DNA from: CAZTAO01 sp964611645
GTDB taxonomy: Bacteria > Armatimonadota > UBA5829
Length of the DNA: 17,193 nucleotides
Assembly (NCBI GenBank): GCA_964611645.1
Contig: CAZTAO010000077.1
Location: 1 to 17,193, forward strand
Direction: 5' to 3'
Part shown: piece by piece, positions 7,627 through 14,784 of the stretch
Layout of the letters: the number at the start of each line of letters is the position of its first letter
Position numbering within the stretch: the first letter of the stretch is position 1
Position numbers and translations under genes: made by a program
Notes under the pieces: model-generated
What the model was told of the DNA's origin: nothing
Seen by the model: the letters and a program-made list of their open reading frames with translations, nothing else
The model's database searches: none

Positions 7627-7657
7627 GCCGTGGGAGATTGTCGCCCACGGCTTTTTT
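7627..7657 (+). terminator. Terminator-like hairpin in the ABC-F leader (candidate attenuator)
   Basis: GCCGTGGG (7627-7634) and CCCACGGC (7644-7651) form a perfect 8-bp stem with a 9-nt loop. It is followed directly by six T (7652-7657), the textbook shape of an intrinsic terminator. It lies between the predicted transcription start and the ATG at 7666, so it would stop transcription before the gene unless the hairpin is prevented from forming. Confidence 0.65.
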
Positions 7658-7665
7658 GGGGCATA

Positions 7666-9595
7666 ATGGCGGTTCTTAGCGTATCCAATCTGGGCAAGGC
7701 TTATGGCCCGCGGGAACTCTTCCGCGAGGTCTCGTTCGTGGTCAATGAGGGCGAACGCGCAGCTTTGATAGGCGCGAACGGCAGCGGCAAGACCACTATG
7801 CTGCGCATAATCGCGGGCGAAGAGGTGGCTACAACTGGGTCGGTGGGCGTCTCGCAGGGGGTGAGGGTCGGTTACCTGAAGCAGGACCCCGACCTGCAGA
7901 CGGACGCGCCTCTGTTTGCCGCAGTTGTTGGCATCACCGATTCCCTTCTGGCCTGCGCGCTGGAGCTTGAGGAATTGGAGCGGCAGGTCCAGGAAGCCGG
8001 AGATTCGGCATCGCACGCGCTCGGGGAGAAGTACGCCGATGTATCTCATCGGTTCGATGGCCTCGGCGGGTATCGATTGCAGAACGAAGCCAGGGCGGCA
8101 CTGATGGGGTTGGGGTTTCCGGAGTCCGATTTCGTGAAGCCAGTGGCGGAACTCAGCGGAGGCCAAAAGACCCGGGCGGCGCTGGCGAGGCTGCTGCTTC
8201 AGGAGCCTGGCCTGCTGCTGCTGGACGAACCCACCAACCACCTCGATGTCTCCGCCTGCGAGTGGCTTCAGGAGTACATCCGAAACAAGTACAGCGGCTC
8301 CGCGCTGATAGTCAGCCACGATCGCTACTTCCTGGACCGGGTTGTGAGCAAGGTTGTGGAGTTGGACGCGCGGACAGTCATCAGCTACCCAGGCAATTAC
8401 TCCGACTACCACAGGCTCCGCGCCGAGCGAATCGAAGAGCAGCGCAGGCTCTATAAGACCCAGCAAAAAGAGATCGCGCGGATTGAGACCGCCATCCAGA
8501 CCCTCTTCAGCGACCGCAAGTTCAGCCGCCGCGACAGCAAGGTCAAGCAGCTTGAGCGGATCCAGCGGGTGGCGGTGGTCAAGGAGCGCGCGGGAGTGCA
8601 TATCGGCCTCAAGCCTGCCTCCAGAAGCGGCAAAGAAGTAGTGATCCTGCGAAGCCTGACCAAGGGCTTCAACGGCAATACGCTGTTCTCGGAGGTCAGT
8701 TTTGTCATAGAAAGAGGCCAAAAGTTAGGCATAGTTGGACCCAACGGCAGCGGCAAGACCACGCTTCTGCGGATCATCGCCGGCAGAGAGCCACAGGACG
8801 ATGGCGAGGTGGTGTTTGGGGCAAACGTGCGGCCTGTATACTTCGCGCAGGAGTTCGACCACCTGGTTGAAAGCCGCAGCGTGCTCGAAGAACTGACAGC
8901 CGATGTGGACATCACCGCCAAGGAAGCTCGCGATATGCTGGCGCGGTTCCTGTTTATGCAGGACGATGCTTTCAAGCCGGTCGGGGTGCTGTCGGGCGGG
9001 GAGAAGTGCAGGCTGGCGCTGGCGAAGGTGCTGGCGAGCGGGCCAAACCTGCTCCTGATGGACGAACCCACCAACCATCTGGACATCGACTCGCGGGAGT
9101 CCCTGGAGGAGGCGATCCAGGCATACGACGGCACCGCGCTCATAGCCTCGCACGACAGGTATCTGCTGGACGCGGTTGTGGACTCGGTGATAGAGATCAA
9201 GGACGGGCAGTTCACGAAGTACCTGGGGAATTACTCAGCCTACCGTGAGAAGGTCTCGCCGGAGCCGGTCGCGCCTGTGATCGTGCGTGGCAAGCCTGTT
9301 CCGGAGCCTCAAAAACCTCGCCAGGAGAGCGACCTCAAGCGCAACCAGCGGCTTCACCGCGAACTCACCCGCAAGTGCAAGGANNNNNNNNNNGATCCAC
9401 GACCACGAGGCCCGCGTCCTGGAACTGACCCTGTCCCTGGGAGACGAGTCCAACTACCGAGACGGCCTCGGCGGTCAGCTTTCAAAAGAATACAACGAAA
9501 CCTCCGCAGGCTTGGAGCGCTTATACGAAGAGTGGGAGTCCGCCCTCGAGACGCTGTCTGAAGTTGACGAGGCGCTGGAGATTGTGAAGAAGTAG
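7666..9595 (+). CDS. ABC-F family ATPase, interrupted by an assembly gap
   Basis: The protein has two ATPase cassettes and no membrane segments. The first has GANGSGKT (36-43), LSGGQ (163-167), LLLLDEPTNHLD (183-194, catalytic E188) and SHDR. The second has GPNGSGKT (358-365), LSGGE (442-446) and DEPTNHLD (466-473). The charged inter-cassette linker (about 240-305) that reaches the ribosomal P-site tRNA in this family is present. A C-terminal coiled-coil domain follows the gap. ABC-F proteins act on ribosomes as translation factors, and some give antibiotic resistance; which kind this is cannot be told. Ten Ns (9384-9393) shift the apparent frame. Removing them gives GA+G, a Glu codon, and one continuous protein of 639 aa. 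The start at 7666 is where homology begins; a GTG at 7630 lies inside the leader hairpin and is less likely. Confidence 0.93.
9384..9393. other. Assembly gap (10 N)
   Basis: Ten unknown bases lie in the C-terminal part of the ABC-F gene. The reading frame is preserved only if the true number of missing bases is a multiple of three, and zero fits well. The 10-N length is probably a scaffolding placeholder. Confidence 0.95.
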
Positions 9596-9602
9596 AGACG
9601 CC

Positions 9603-10253
9603 TTAGTCGCCTGCTTCCGGATACAACCGAACCCTGCCTGACGAATCCCGGTAGAGACTACGGGGCAGGTCATAGGGTGAACGCGGCACACTATGGCTGG
9701 TCAGCCACTTCCTCAGCCACTTTTGGGACTCCGCTGTCAAAGGACCGTCGCCGAAGTAGACTGGAAAGCCGAAGAAGCGCCGCGTGGTGAACCCGGACCA
9801 ACGGATCGTGTCGTAATCGAGCACCCCTGTGGCGGCAATCCTCTTGTTACCCGAATACCAGCAAATGGTCGGCCAGGCGGGGAAGTTGCTATACGAGTCG
9901 CCCGCCGAGTCCTTCGTCGGTATGGGCTGGAACTGAAAATGCGACGCAACCTCTTTCACCTCAGCCGGGTTAGTAATCTGGAACAGGACTTGCCCGTCAC
10001 CAAGAACCGTAGTATCCCAGCGATAGCTTGCGTTAGTGACAACTATCCTATCTGCGTTCGCGGACATTCTGCCGAACGGCTGGTCATATCGCAGCGGCAC
10101 GTTGTACTGCAGGCGCCAATAGAGAGTGTTCCAGTTGTAAGCTACTGCTATGCCGGCGCCGACGAGTATTACCAAGACGGCCAACCACACCAGGCGCCGC
10201 CTCTTGGTGTGTTTGCCCGTGGCGCTCCTGCAAACTGCCGCTTCCTCTGTCAT
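9603..10253 (-). CDS. Hypothetical membrane-anchored protein
   Basis: The product is 216 aa. A short, basic N-terminus (KHTKRRR) precedes one hydrophobic helix at about 21-40, which suggests a signal anchor with the rest outside the membrane. The exported part is rich in Trp, Tyr and Phe, has one Cys (in the segment PTICWYSG), and shows no catalytic motif or family that I recognise. GAGG lies about 7 nt before the ATG. It converges on the ABC-F gene with only 7 bp between the stop codons and is divergent from the DUF3786 gene. No function can be assigned. Confidence 0.75.
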   Translation of the reverse strand: MTEEAAVCRSATGKHTKRRRLVWLAVLVILVGAGIAVAYNWNTLYWRLQYNVPLRYDQPFGRMSANADRIVVTNASYRWDTTVLGDGQVLFQITNPAEVKEVASHFQFQPIPTKDSAGDSYSNFPAWPTICWYSGNKRIAATGVLDYDTIRWSGFTTRRFFGFPVYFGDGPLTAESQKWLRKWLTSHSVPRSPYDLPRSLYRDSSGRVRLYPEAGD

Positions 10254-10366
10254 CTCGTTACCTCAGTTCGCTTCGACTCCTGCCTATCATTCTAGATAAT
10301 CGCACAATTGTCTCTGGGTGTCAATAAAAGTAACGCTTAATCTACTTGCTTTCGTTACCTGTGCTT

Positions 10367-10395
10367 TTGACTGCAGACCGATTGTCTGGTACGAT
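10367..10395 (+). promoter_or_regulatory. Promoter for the DUF3786 gene
   Basis: TTGACT (10367-10372), a 17-bp spacer and TACGAT (10390-10395) form a good sigma70-type promoter. The expected start near 10402 leaves a leader of about 25 nt with GGTGG just before the ATG at 10428. Confidence 0.6.
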
Positions 10396-10427
10396 TACGC
10401 GAAGTATAGACGTATGCGGGTGGTAAT

Positions 10428-11075
10428 ATGTGCGGTTCCGACACTGAATCCAATCAGAAAAAGGGTTACGAGGCGGCGTACGCGCTGGCGGTTGAGCGGC
10501 TTCGGGATATGGAGCCGGAGAGTGTGGCGGGGCGGTGCGAGGTTGCCTACGATGCGCAGGCTTGCGAGTTCGCCGTGCCGTATCTGGGTTCGGTGTATGG
10601 TGTCGGCTGGCCGGGCGGGGAGGTTCGGCGGGTTGGAGGCGATGAGGAAGTGAGCCTCACCAACAAGGTCCTGCTGCTGGAGTATCTCACCACCGCCCGC
10701 AGGCAGCCACCAACCGGTGAACTCATAGCTTTCCGCGAGATTCCCGGCGCGTCCAACTATGAACCCAGCTTCAACAAGCGCGCTATGTTACCACTGGTCA
10801 AGACCTTTGACGGCAAGCCCGACCTGCTCCTATCCGCCGCCCGGAAGCTCGCTGGGGATAAAGCATCCATCGCCGACGCGAGTGTGGTCATCAAGGTGCT
10901 GCCGCTGCTGGAAGTTACCTACGGGGTATGGAACTCAGACGAAGACTTCCCCGCAACGGGAGTGATCCTGATAGACAGAGCCGCCCGCAGGCTCATGAGC
11001 GCGGAGTGCCTGATAGTCGCGGCGTCCGGCGGGGTGTATGAGCTTATCCGGCTGGCGAGATCACTCGGCCAGTAG
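10428..11075 (+). CDS. DUF3786 family protein
   Basis: The product is 215 aa. It resembles DUF3786 proteins of anaerobic bacteria and archaea: a VPYLGSVYGV segment, a KVLLLEYLTTA helix, then TGELIAFREIPGASNYEPSF in the middle and an IKVLPLLEVTYGVWNSDEDF stretch near the C-terminus. No signal peptide or membrane helix is seen. The only cysteines near the N-terminus are C2 and C37, so a metal cluster is not evident. The family has no established biochemical role; its occurrence in strict anaerobes suggests a link to anaerobic metabolism, but that is indirect. The last 15 bp overlap the end of the convergent glutaredoxin gene. Confidence 0.8.
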   Translation: MCGSDTESNQKKGYEAAYALAVERLRDMEPESVAGRCEVAYDAQACEFAVPYLGSVYGVGWPGGEVRRVGGDEEVSLTNKVLLLEYLTTARRQPPTGELIAFREIPGASNYEPSFNKRAMLPLVKTFDGKPDLLLSAARKLAGDKASIADASVVIKVLPLLEVTYGVWNSDEDFPATGVILIDRAARRLMSAECLIVAASGGVYELIRLARSLGQ

Positions 11076-11300
11076 CGTCTCCAGCTTGGCCCGGTCGAAA
11101 CCGATCACTATGGTTCCATCCACATCGATCACCGGCACGCCCATCTGGTTGGACTTAGCCTTCATCTCCATCCGGGCCTCGAGGTCCGCTGACACGTTCT
11201 TGTCGGTATATTCCACGCCCTTCTGCTTGAAGTATTCCTTCGCGTGAATGCAGTGTGGACACGTGGGTGTCGAGTAGATTGTTATGTTCGTGGCTGGCAT
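11061..11300 (-). CDS. Glutaredoxin-like protein, YruB/NrdH type
   Basis: The product is 79 aa, a typical minimal glutaredoxin. It opens with a beta strand NITIYSTPTC, followed by the redox motif CPHC (14-17), a helix, and the GVPV segment with the cis-proline (P56) that shapes the active site. The end DGTIVIGFDRAKLETLL matches the YruB-type family, whose members are small thiol-disulfide exchange proteins. The exact electron donor and target are unknown. GGAGG lies 8 nt before the ATG. The gene stands alone on its strand, and its 3' end overlaps the DUF3786 gene by 15 bp. Confidence 0.9.
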   Translation of the reverse strand: MPATNITIYSTPTCPHCIHAKEYFKQKGVEYTDKNVSADLEARMEMKAKSNQMGVPVIDVDGTIVIGFDRAKLETLLAE

Positions 11301-11371
11301 ATCGGGTTCCTCCGAGTTATATGAAATCGTTCTATTTTACCCGCGCGATTGGTATAAGTAACGTGGGAAGT

Positions 11372-11395
11372 ACGAAATCACGAAAGCCCGAAAAA
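11372..11395. repeat. Short period-8 A-rich repeat
   Basis: Three 8-bp units (ACGAAATC, ACGAAAGC, CCGAAAAA) begin an A-rich stretch that runs to about 11424, in the 346-bp space between the glutaredoxin gene and polA. No gene is visible in that space. The rest of it holds two hairpins and a heptamer array. Confidence 0.45.
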
Positions 11396-11432
11396 GAACA
11401 GAAAAACCGAAAAAAGAGACAAAGGAACCGCC

Positions 11433-11468
11433 CCCTCTCCGCGCACGGAGAGGGTTGGGGTGAGGTTC
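11433..11468. repeat. REP-like hairpin with GGGGTGAGGTTC tail, copy 1
   Basis: CCCTCTCCG and CGGAGAGGG (11433-11454) form a 9-bp stem with a 4-nt loop. The following TTGGGGTGAGGTTC matches the tail of the hairpin at 14490-14525, so both belong to one dispersed family. Confidence 0.7.
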
Positions 11469-11521
11469 TCTTGACGTAGGGTTGTGCAGACCTGACAGGC
11501 TAGGAGAACCGCCCCTAGCCC

Positions 11522-11537
11522 CCTCCTGGCGAGGAGG
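11522..11537. repeat. Small hairpin downstream of polA
   Basis: CCTCCT and AGGAGG form a 6-bp stem around GGCG, preceded by a C-rich run. It resembles the other REP-like hairpins; no T-tract follows on either strand. Confidence 0.45.
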
Positions 11538-11556
11538 TGGAATGTCTGCTGCGCGC

Positions 11557-11633
11557 TGCTCTCTGCTCTCTGCTCTCTGCTCTCTGCTCTCTGCTCTCTG
11601 CTCTCTGCTCTCCGCTCTCTGCTCTCCGCTTTC
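11557..11633. repeat. Heptamer tandem array (TGCTCTC)n
   Basis: Eleven 7-bp units run without interruption: eight exact TGCTCTC, then CGCTCTC, TGCTCTC and CGCTTTC. The array starts 13 bp beyond the polA stop codon. It is open in several frames only because of its repetition and is not taken as coding. Confidence 0.95.
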
Positions 11634-11646
11634 CACCGTCCCCGCC

Positions 11647-14385
11647 TCACTGCTCCATTTCGCTCCAGTTTTGGCCGGTCTTTATGGCTACTTCTACCGG
11701 GACTTTCATCTCGAATGCGTGCTCCATGCCCTCTCTTACTATCTCACCCAAAGCCCTGATCTCCTCGGGTTTGGCCTCAAAGAGAAGTTCATCGTGGACT
11801 TGCAGCAGCATTCTAGCGGACAGGCCGGAGTCTTTCAGGGCGGCGTTCACCTTGATCATCGCCAGCTTGATGATGTCCGCGGCTGATCCCTGGATAGGGG
11901 TGTTGATGGCGGCCCTTTCGGCGGCCATTCTGAGGTTGAAGTTGGTGTTGCGCAGTTCCGGGAAGTATCGCCGCCTGCCGAAGAGGGTGGTCACGTAGCC
12001 GGTCTCGCGGGCGGTCTCCACCGTATCGTGCATATAGCCGCGCACCATCGGGAACTGCGCGAAGTATTGGTCTATGTAGGTCTTGGCTTCCTTTGTGGGG
12101 ATGCCCAACTGCCTGCCCAGGGTGAAGTCCGCCATGCCGTATAGCACAGCGAAGTTGACTGTCTTTGCCCGGCGGCGCATCTCCGGCGTGACCCCCTCCG
12201 GCTCGCAATCGAATATCTTGCACGCGGTGGCGAGGTGGATGTCCATCCCGCTCTCAAAGGTGGTTACCAGGCCCTCGTCTTCGGTGACGTGCGCGAGGAT
12301 CCGAAGCTCTATCTGGGAGTAGTCCGCCGACATCATCACCAGCCCCGGCGAGGCTATGAAAGCCTTGCGGATGAGCCTGCCGGTCTCGGTGCGGACGGGG
12401 ATGTTTTGCAGGTTGGGATCGCTGGAAGATAGCCTGCCGGTGGCTGCTACCGTCTGGTTGAGCGTGGTATGGACCCGGCCTGTTCTGGGGTTCACCAGCT
12501 TGGGCAGGGAATCCGCGTACGTCGATTTGATCTTGGTCAGTTCTCGATAGCTGAGGATATCGCCGACAATGGGGTAGTCCGCGCCAAGTTCCTCCAGCAC
12601 CGATGCGCTGGTCGAGAACCCTGTCTTGGTTTTCTTGGACGACTGTATCCCAAGCTTCTCGAAGAGAATGGTCTGAAGCTGCTTTGGGGAGCCTATGTTG
12701 AAGCTCTCACCGGCCTGCTCGTATATCCGGTCTTCAATAGCCTTGATGTCGGACTGCAGAGTGGTTGAGAGAATGCCCAGGGCTTTGGTATCGACCGCCA
12801 CCCCAGTCAGCTCTATCTCCGCAAGTATCGGAGACAGCGGCATTTCGATGGTGCGGAGCAGGTCGTCGGACTCCTCGTTCACCAGCCGCTCGGACATCGG
12901 CGGAGCAAGGGCGAAGATGGTCTCGGCGTGAGCGCAGGTGAGGGCAGCCCACTCGTGGGAAGGCGCGCCCGTTTCCGCGCCCTTGGGCATCTCCGAGCCT
13001 TTGAACTCGAAGGCGACGTTGTCGATATCATAGGATCCGCGCGATGGGTCTATGAGGTAAGCGCCGAGCTTGGTATCGAATGTAACGCCCCGCAGCGTGA
13101 TCCCCCGCCTCTTGAGCGCAGCGTAGCAGAGCTTATAGTCGTGGCACCATTTCTGGGGGGTCTCGCTCTCGAACAGAACCCGCAGCCGCTCCATATCCGC
13201 GCTGAAGCCCTCGCCGAAATCCAGTCCCAGTGACGGCCCGGAAGCCGCGACCGTGACTGGCACGTACACGTTCAAGTCAGGCTCGGCAAAGAAACTGATG
13301 CCATCAATATCGGCATCGATGGACTTCGACCCACTCACCCGGCAGTCGAACGCAAACGACTCGGTCAACTGCAGCACCGACACCAACCGGTCCAGTTCCT
13401 GGTAGGTGGAGATAGTCGCGCAGGACTTGAACACAGTCTCCGGCATCTCGACAGGCTTCGTCTCTGGCGTGTCCTCCTGACCGCCGACTCCCGACTGCCG
13501 ACCGCCGACCCCCACCGCATCCGGCAGCTTGTTCAGCAGCGACCGGAAGCCCAATCGAACAAACAACTCCCGCGCGGCGGTGAGGTCCGCTGTGCCGTAT
13601 TGGGCATCAGAGAGGTCTACCTTGGCGGGGATGTCGGTAACGATGGTCGCCAGCCACTTGCACTTGCGCGCCAGTTCCGCGTTCTCGGTGAGGGTCCGCT
13701 TGATCTTGCCCTCGGGGAGATCGCCGATATGCTCGAGAATGCCCTCAAGGGTGCCGAAGCGCTTCAGCAGGTCGACTGCCGTCTTGTCGCCGATTCCCGG
13801 CACTCCGGGGATGTTGTCTGACGCGTCCCCTTTGAGGCCCTTGTAGTCGGTCATCTGGTCCGGGGTCAGCCCGAACCTCGCTTCAACCGCCGCCCTGTCG
13901 TACAGAATAGTATCGGTGACACCCCTCTGGGTGGTGAGGACCTTTACGGTGTCGTTGACAAGCTGGAGGGTGTCCAGGTCGCCGGTGACAATCTCGGTCT
14001 CGATGCCCTGATCGGTAGCTTCCTTGGCAAGATGCCCCAGGATGTCGTCCGCCTCAAGCCCCGGACACTCCACCACGGGTATTCCGAATGTCCGGAAAAG
14101 CTCACGGGCAAGCGGCGCCTGGGAATAGAGCTCATCGGGCATAGGCTTGCGGTGGGCTTTGTAGTCCGGGAAGTCTATGTGGCGGAAAGTCGGCTCGGGG
14201 GTGTCGAACGCGACTATCATATACTCCGGCCTGTCCTCCAGCAGCTTAAGCAGCATCAGCGCAAGCCCGAATATGGCGTTGGTAGGCTGGCCGTCGGGCG
14301 TGGAAAGCGGACGCGTGCCGAAGAATGCCCGGTAGAAAAGGCTGTTTCCATCGATTGCGACTAGTTTTCGTCTCTCTTGGCTCAT
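11647..14385 (-). CDS. polA: DNA polymerase I
   Basis: The product is 912 aa, the usual length. The 5'-3' nuclease domain (about 1-285) has AIDGNSL, GLEADD and GDASDNIPGVPGIGDKT. The polymerase domain has motif A DYSQIELRI (D688), motif B RRRAKTVNFAVLYG with the O-helix Phe at 745, and motif C VHDE (864-866). The middle domain keeps the proofreading fold, but FDTE of the E. coli enzyme reads FDCR here (D347, R349) and other acidic positions look lost, so 3'-5' exonuclease activity is probably absent, as in Taq and Bacillus enzymes. Residues 291-303 form a Gly-rich linker encoded by heptamer repeats. It acts in Okazaki-fragment processing and repair. There is no Shine-Dalgarno match before the ATG, and a TATAAT lies only about 9 nt upstream, so the transcript may be nearly leaderless. 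Confidence 0.97.
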   Translation of the reverse strand: MSQERRKLVAIDGNSLFYRAFFGTRPLSTPDGQPTNAIFGLALMLLKLLEDRPEYMIVAFDTPEPTFRHIDFPDYKAHRKPMPDELYSQAPLARELFRTFGIPVVECPGLEADDILGHLAKEATDQGIETEIVTGDLDTLQLVNDTVKVLTTQRGVTDTILYDRAAVEARFGLTPDQMTDYKGLKGDASDNIPGVPGIGDKTAVDLLKRFGTLEGILEHIGDLPEGKIKRTLTENAELARKCKWLATIVTDIPAKVDLSDAQYGTADLTAARELFVRLGFRSLLNKLPDAVGVGGRQSGVGGQEDTPETKPVEMPETVFKSCATISTYQELDRLVSVLQLTESFAFDCRVSGSKSIDADIDGISFFAEPDLNVYVPVTVAASGPSLGLDFGEGFSADMERLRVLFESETPQKWCHDYKLCYAALKRRGITLRGVTFDTKLGAYLIDPSRGSYDIDNVAFEFKGSEMPKGAETGAPSHEWAALTCAHAETIFALAPPMSERLVNEESDDLLRTIEMPLSPILAEIELTGVAVDTKALGILSTTLQSDIKAIEDRIYEQAGESFNIGSPKQLQTILFEKLGIQSSKKTKTGFSTSASVLEELGADYPIVGDILSYRELTKIKSTYADSLPKLVNPRTGRVHTTLNQTVAATGRLSSSDPNLQNIPVRTETGRLIRKAFIASPGLVMMSADYSQIELRILAHVTEDEGLVTTFESGMDIHLATACKIFDCEPEGVTPEMRRRAKTVNFAVLYGMADFTLGRQLGIPTKEAKTYIDQYFAQFPMVRGYMHDTVETARETGYVTTLFGRRRYFPELRNTNFNLRMAAERAAINTPIQGSAADIIKLAMIKVNAALKDSGLSARMLLQVHDELLFEAKPEEIRALGEIVREGMEHAFEMKVPVEVAIKTGQNWSEMEQ
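13479..13513. repeat. Heptamer tandem repeat inside polA (GACNNCC)5
   Basis: There are five 7-bp units on the plus strand: GACCGCC, GACTCCC, GACTGCC, GACCGCC and GACCCCC. They encode the Gly/Val-rich linker of DNA polymerase I between the 5' nuclease and the rest. The consensus GACNNCC is shared with the reverse strand of the 16949-16976 repeat. Confidence 0.85.
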
Positions 14386-14411
14386 AGGTATAGTATTATA
14401 CTACCCATCGC
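14386..14411 (-). promoter_or_regulatory. polA -10 region embedded in a perfect palindrome
   Basis: On the minus strand TATAAT lies 9 nt before the polA ATG. It is embedded in the 13-bp perfect palindrome TAGTATTATACTA (14391-14403). No good -35 is seen at 16-18 bp. The palindrome could be an operator or simply an AT-rich promoter core. Confidence 0.45.
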
Positions 14412-14453
14412 CGGATTCCTGCGTTGGGCATTACAGAAGTCCCCATCCCCCAG

Positions 14454-14525
14454 CCCCTTCCCCAAGTTTGGGGAAGGGGAGTTGCGTCTCCCTCTCCAAA
14501 CTTGGAGAGGGCCGGGGTGAGGTTC
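14454..14525. repeat. Two tandem REP-like hairpins (second copy of the GGGGTGAGGTTC family)
   Basis: CCCCTTCCCCAA and TTGGGGAAGGGG (14454-14479) form a 12-bp perfect inverted repeat. CCCTCTCCAA and TTGGAGAGGG (14490-14511) form a 10-bp one. The tail CCGGGGTGAGGTTC matches the copy at 11455-11468. They lie in the 399-bp space between the divergent polA and hndB-like genes, which has no other coding content. Confidence 0.8.
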
Positions 14526-14530
14526 GGAGG

Positions 14531-14692
14531 AGTGAGTTCATTTCGCGGGAGCATTAATCCGCTAGTGCTGAGTAGGCCCGCAGGCCGTATCGAAGCACGG
14601 GCAGACAGAGGAACCGCCCTTCGATATGCCGCTCGTTCCTCGCGGCTACTCAGGGCTAGCGGAATGGGTATGCGCGCAGAACTGAACTCACT
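14531..14692. repeat. MITE-like palindromic element, copy 2
   Basis: This is a 162-bp imperfect palindrome. The outer arms AGTGAGTTCA (14531-14540) and TGAACTCACT (14683-14692) are perfectly complementary but differ in sequence from the outer arms of copy 1. The inner arms run from CCGCTAG (14559) to CTAGCGG (14662). The right inner arm is 41/44 identical to that of copy 1. It is non-coding and sits upstream of the hndB-like gene. Confidence 0.8.
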
Positions 14693-14732
14693 CGTTCGTA
14701 ACCCCCCGCGTGAATCATTCTCTCCAACACGC

Positions 14733-14738
14733 TATAAT
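14733..14738 (+). promoter_or_regulatory. -10 element for the hndB-hndC pair
   Basis: A perfect TATAAT lies 46 bp before the ATG; the -35 (near GTGAAT, 14710-14715) is weak. The predicted leader contains a 6-bp stem CGCGAA/TTCGCG (14749-14763). The weak -35 may mean an activator is needed. Confidence 0.5.
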
Positions 14739-14784
14739 GTATTGACCGCGCGAAAGATTCGCGGGATGTTTGAGAGGTGAGTTG

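Noticed and set aside
7453..8721. Upstream extension of the glycosidase reading frame to a 1128-aa protein
   Set aside because: The extra 423 residues run antisense through the ABC-F gene, cross its promoter and hairpins, and show no domain. A proper ribosome site and the homology start are at 7452.
11557..11633. Possible CRISPR array
   Set aside because: The units are 7 bp and directly abutting with no spacers, and no cas genes are present.
11337..11650. Minus-strand frames reading (REQRAES)n downstream of polA
   Set aside because: These are translations of the heptamer array, whose length is not a multiple of three, so it is open in all three frames. No ribosome site or non-repeat domain supports them.
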